From positions 1 through 14,433 of the forward strand of contig CAKPJO010000018.1 in NCBI GenBank assembly GCA_934162685.1: a DNA stretch of 14,433 nucleotides, written 5' to 3'. A program made the position numbers and the translations under genes. The DNA comes from an uncultured Bacilli bacterium (GTDB taxonomy: Bacteria > Bacillota_I > Bacilli_A > RFN20 > CAG-826). This document shows positions 13,743 to 14,433 of this stretch, one piece after another. Below the pieces are notes generated by a model. That model was given only the letters and a program-made list of their open reading frames with translations, was not told the DNA's origin and ran no database searches. Each line of letters opens with the position of its first letter. Positions within the stretch are counted from its first letter, which is position 1.

Positions 13743-14430
13743 TTGGAATTGGGATAAAGCATGGGAAGTATTTACGCAAGAATTCCCACTAGCAATATGG
13801 GAAACTTTATATTCTACTTTTTTATCTACATTCTTGGCGATTTTAATTGGATTACCTTTAGGGGTTTTGTTAGTGGTAGGTGAAAAAGATAATATTTTAC
13901 CATTGCCAAAATGGTTAATGATAACTTTAAATTGGATTGTTAATATATTCCGCTCTATACCATTTTTAATTTTAATGATTATGGTTTTGCCATTATCGAT
14001 GATTATATTTGGAACACAAGTTGGAACTATTGCAACAATTATTCCTCTAGTAGTAGCAACATTCCCGTTTATTGCTCGTTTAATAGAAAATTCTATTAGA
14101 GAAGTTAATCCTAATATTATTGAGGCAAGTTTATCTTTAGGTGCAAGTCCTTTTCAAATTATTACACATGTATTAATACCTGAGGCTATGCCAAGTATTG
14201 TTTCTAATATTACAATTACTTTAACTACTGTGTTAGGATACACCGCAATGAGTGGTACTATTGGCGGTGGAGGATTAGGAAGAATTGCTATTTCGTATGG
14301 ATATAATCGATATCAAACAGCAATACTATTTTTAGCAGTAGTGGTTATAGTAATACTTGTGATTATGATTCAAACTTGTGGAACATTTATCGCAAATAAA
14401 ATGGACCATCGGTTAAAAAAGAAAAAATAG
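13714..14430 (+). CDS. metI: Methionine ABC importer permease
   Basis: Integral membrane subunit of the MetNI importer. The 238 residues have about five membrane helices and the MetI-type permease fold. The coupling EAA loop is EASLSLGASPFQIITHVLIP (137-156), which contacts MetN, and AMSGTIGGGGLGRIA follows it. The N-terminal FRSIPFLILMI stretch (79-89) is also typical. Two adjacent ATGs (13714, 13717) both suit the GAGGAGGT site at 13701-13708; the first gives a 5-base and the second an 8-base spacing. The gene ends in TAG three bases before the window edge. The trailing AGG could be part of another ribosome binding site, so the operon may continue. Confidence 0.95.
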   Translation: MMNFLVSTTNWNWDKAWEVFTQEFPLAIWETLYSTFLSTFLAILIGLPLGVLLVVGEKDNILPLPKWLMITLNWIVNIFRSIPFLILMIMVLPLSMIIFGTQVGTIATIIPLVVATFPFIARLIENSIREVNPNIIEASLSLGASPFQIITHVLIPEAMPSIVSNITITLTTVLGYTAMSGTIGGGGLGRIAISYGYNRYQTAILFLAVVVIVILVIMIQTCGTFIANKMDHRLKKKK

Positions 14431-14433
14431 AGG

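Noticed and set aside
1..14433. CRISPR arrays, tRNA or rRNA genes, insertion sequences, prophage or attachment sites
   Set aside because: I saw no spaced direct repeats, tRNA cloverleaf, transposase or integrase motifs; the window looks like ordinary chromosomal backbone apart from the features listed.

Overview
The window looks like a chromosomal segment of an AT-rich, low-GC Gram-positive bacterium: a deep-branching member of the Bacilli close to, but not inside, the Mollicutes (uncultured RF39/Erysipelotrichales-type lineages would fit). The case for this rests on five points. Genes are densely packed and mostly preceded by AGGAGG-type ribosome binding sites. Tryptophan is read from TGG, so TGA is not recoded. 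A bifunctional penicillin-binding protein implies a cell wall. An RNA polymerase delta subunit, a T-box riboswitch and YunB- and YutH-like proteins are Bacilli hallmarks. All 15 visible stop codons are TAA or TAG.

Layout. (1) 1-910 is the C-terminal part of glutamyl-tRNA synthetase, cut by the window edge and converging on a class A penicillin-binding protein (907-2811, minus). (2) A short divergent region, with a nearly symmetric -10 element, separates that gene from a DUF1934/YwiB-like gene (2859-3242). rpoE (delta) and class II fructose-bisphosphate aldolase follow, closed by a clear terminator. This resembles the Bacillus argS/ywiB-rpoE-pyrG-spo0F-fbaA neighbourhood with argS, pyrG and spo0F absent. 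(3) nrnA and a CysQ-type phosphatase overlap (4762-6481). Both families can dephosphorylate pAp. A terminator follows. (4) A YunB-like gene is coupled by a 1-base overlap to a probable YutH/CotS-like gene, two families tied to spore formation. (5) A secreted lipoprotein 5'-nucleotidase with a BIG2 domain (8261-10096) has a good promoter and converges on a small Nfu-type Fe-S scaffold gene; a perfect 17-bp stem between them can end transcription both ways. (6) An unrecognised membrane-anchored protein lies at 10553-11419. (7) A strong promoter, a methionine-type T-box leader and metQ-metN-metI, a D/L-methionine ABC importer, fill the rest.

The most striking observation is MetQ. Its two halves are in reversed order: after the lipoprotein signal comes the part that is normally C-terminal, then a new linker, then the part that is normally N-terminal. 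This is a full-length circular permutation of the methionine-binding protein, in an intact operon under an apparently intact Met T-box. The other candidates for a second look are the paired pAp phosphatases, the sporulation-type gene pair, a 25-codon ORF just after the T-box terminator, and the shared -10 element between the divergent genes.
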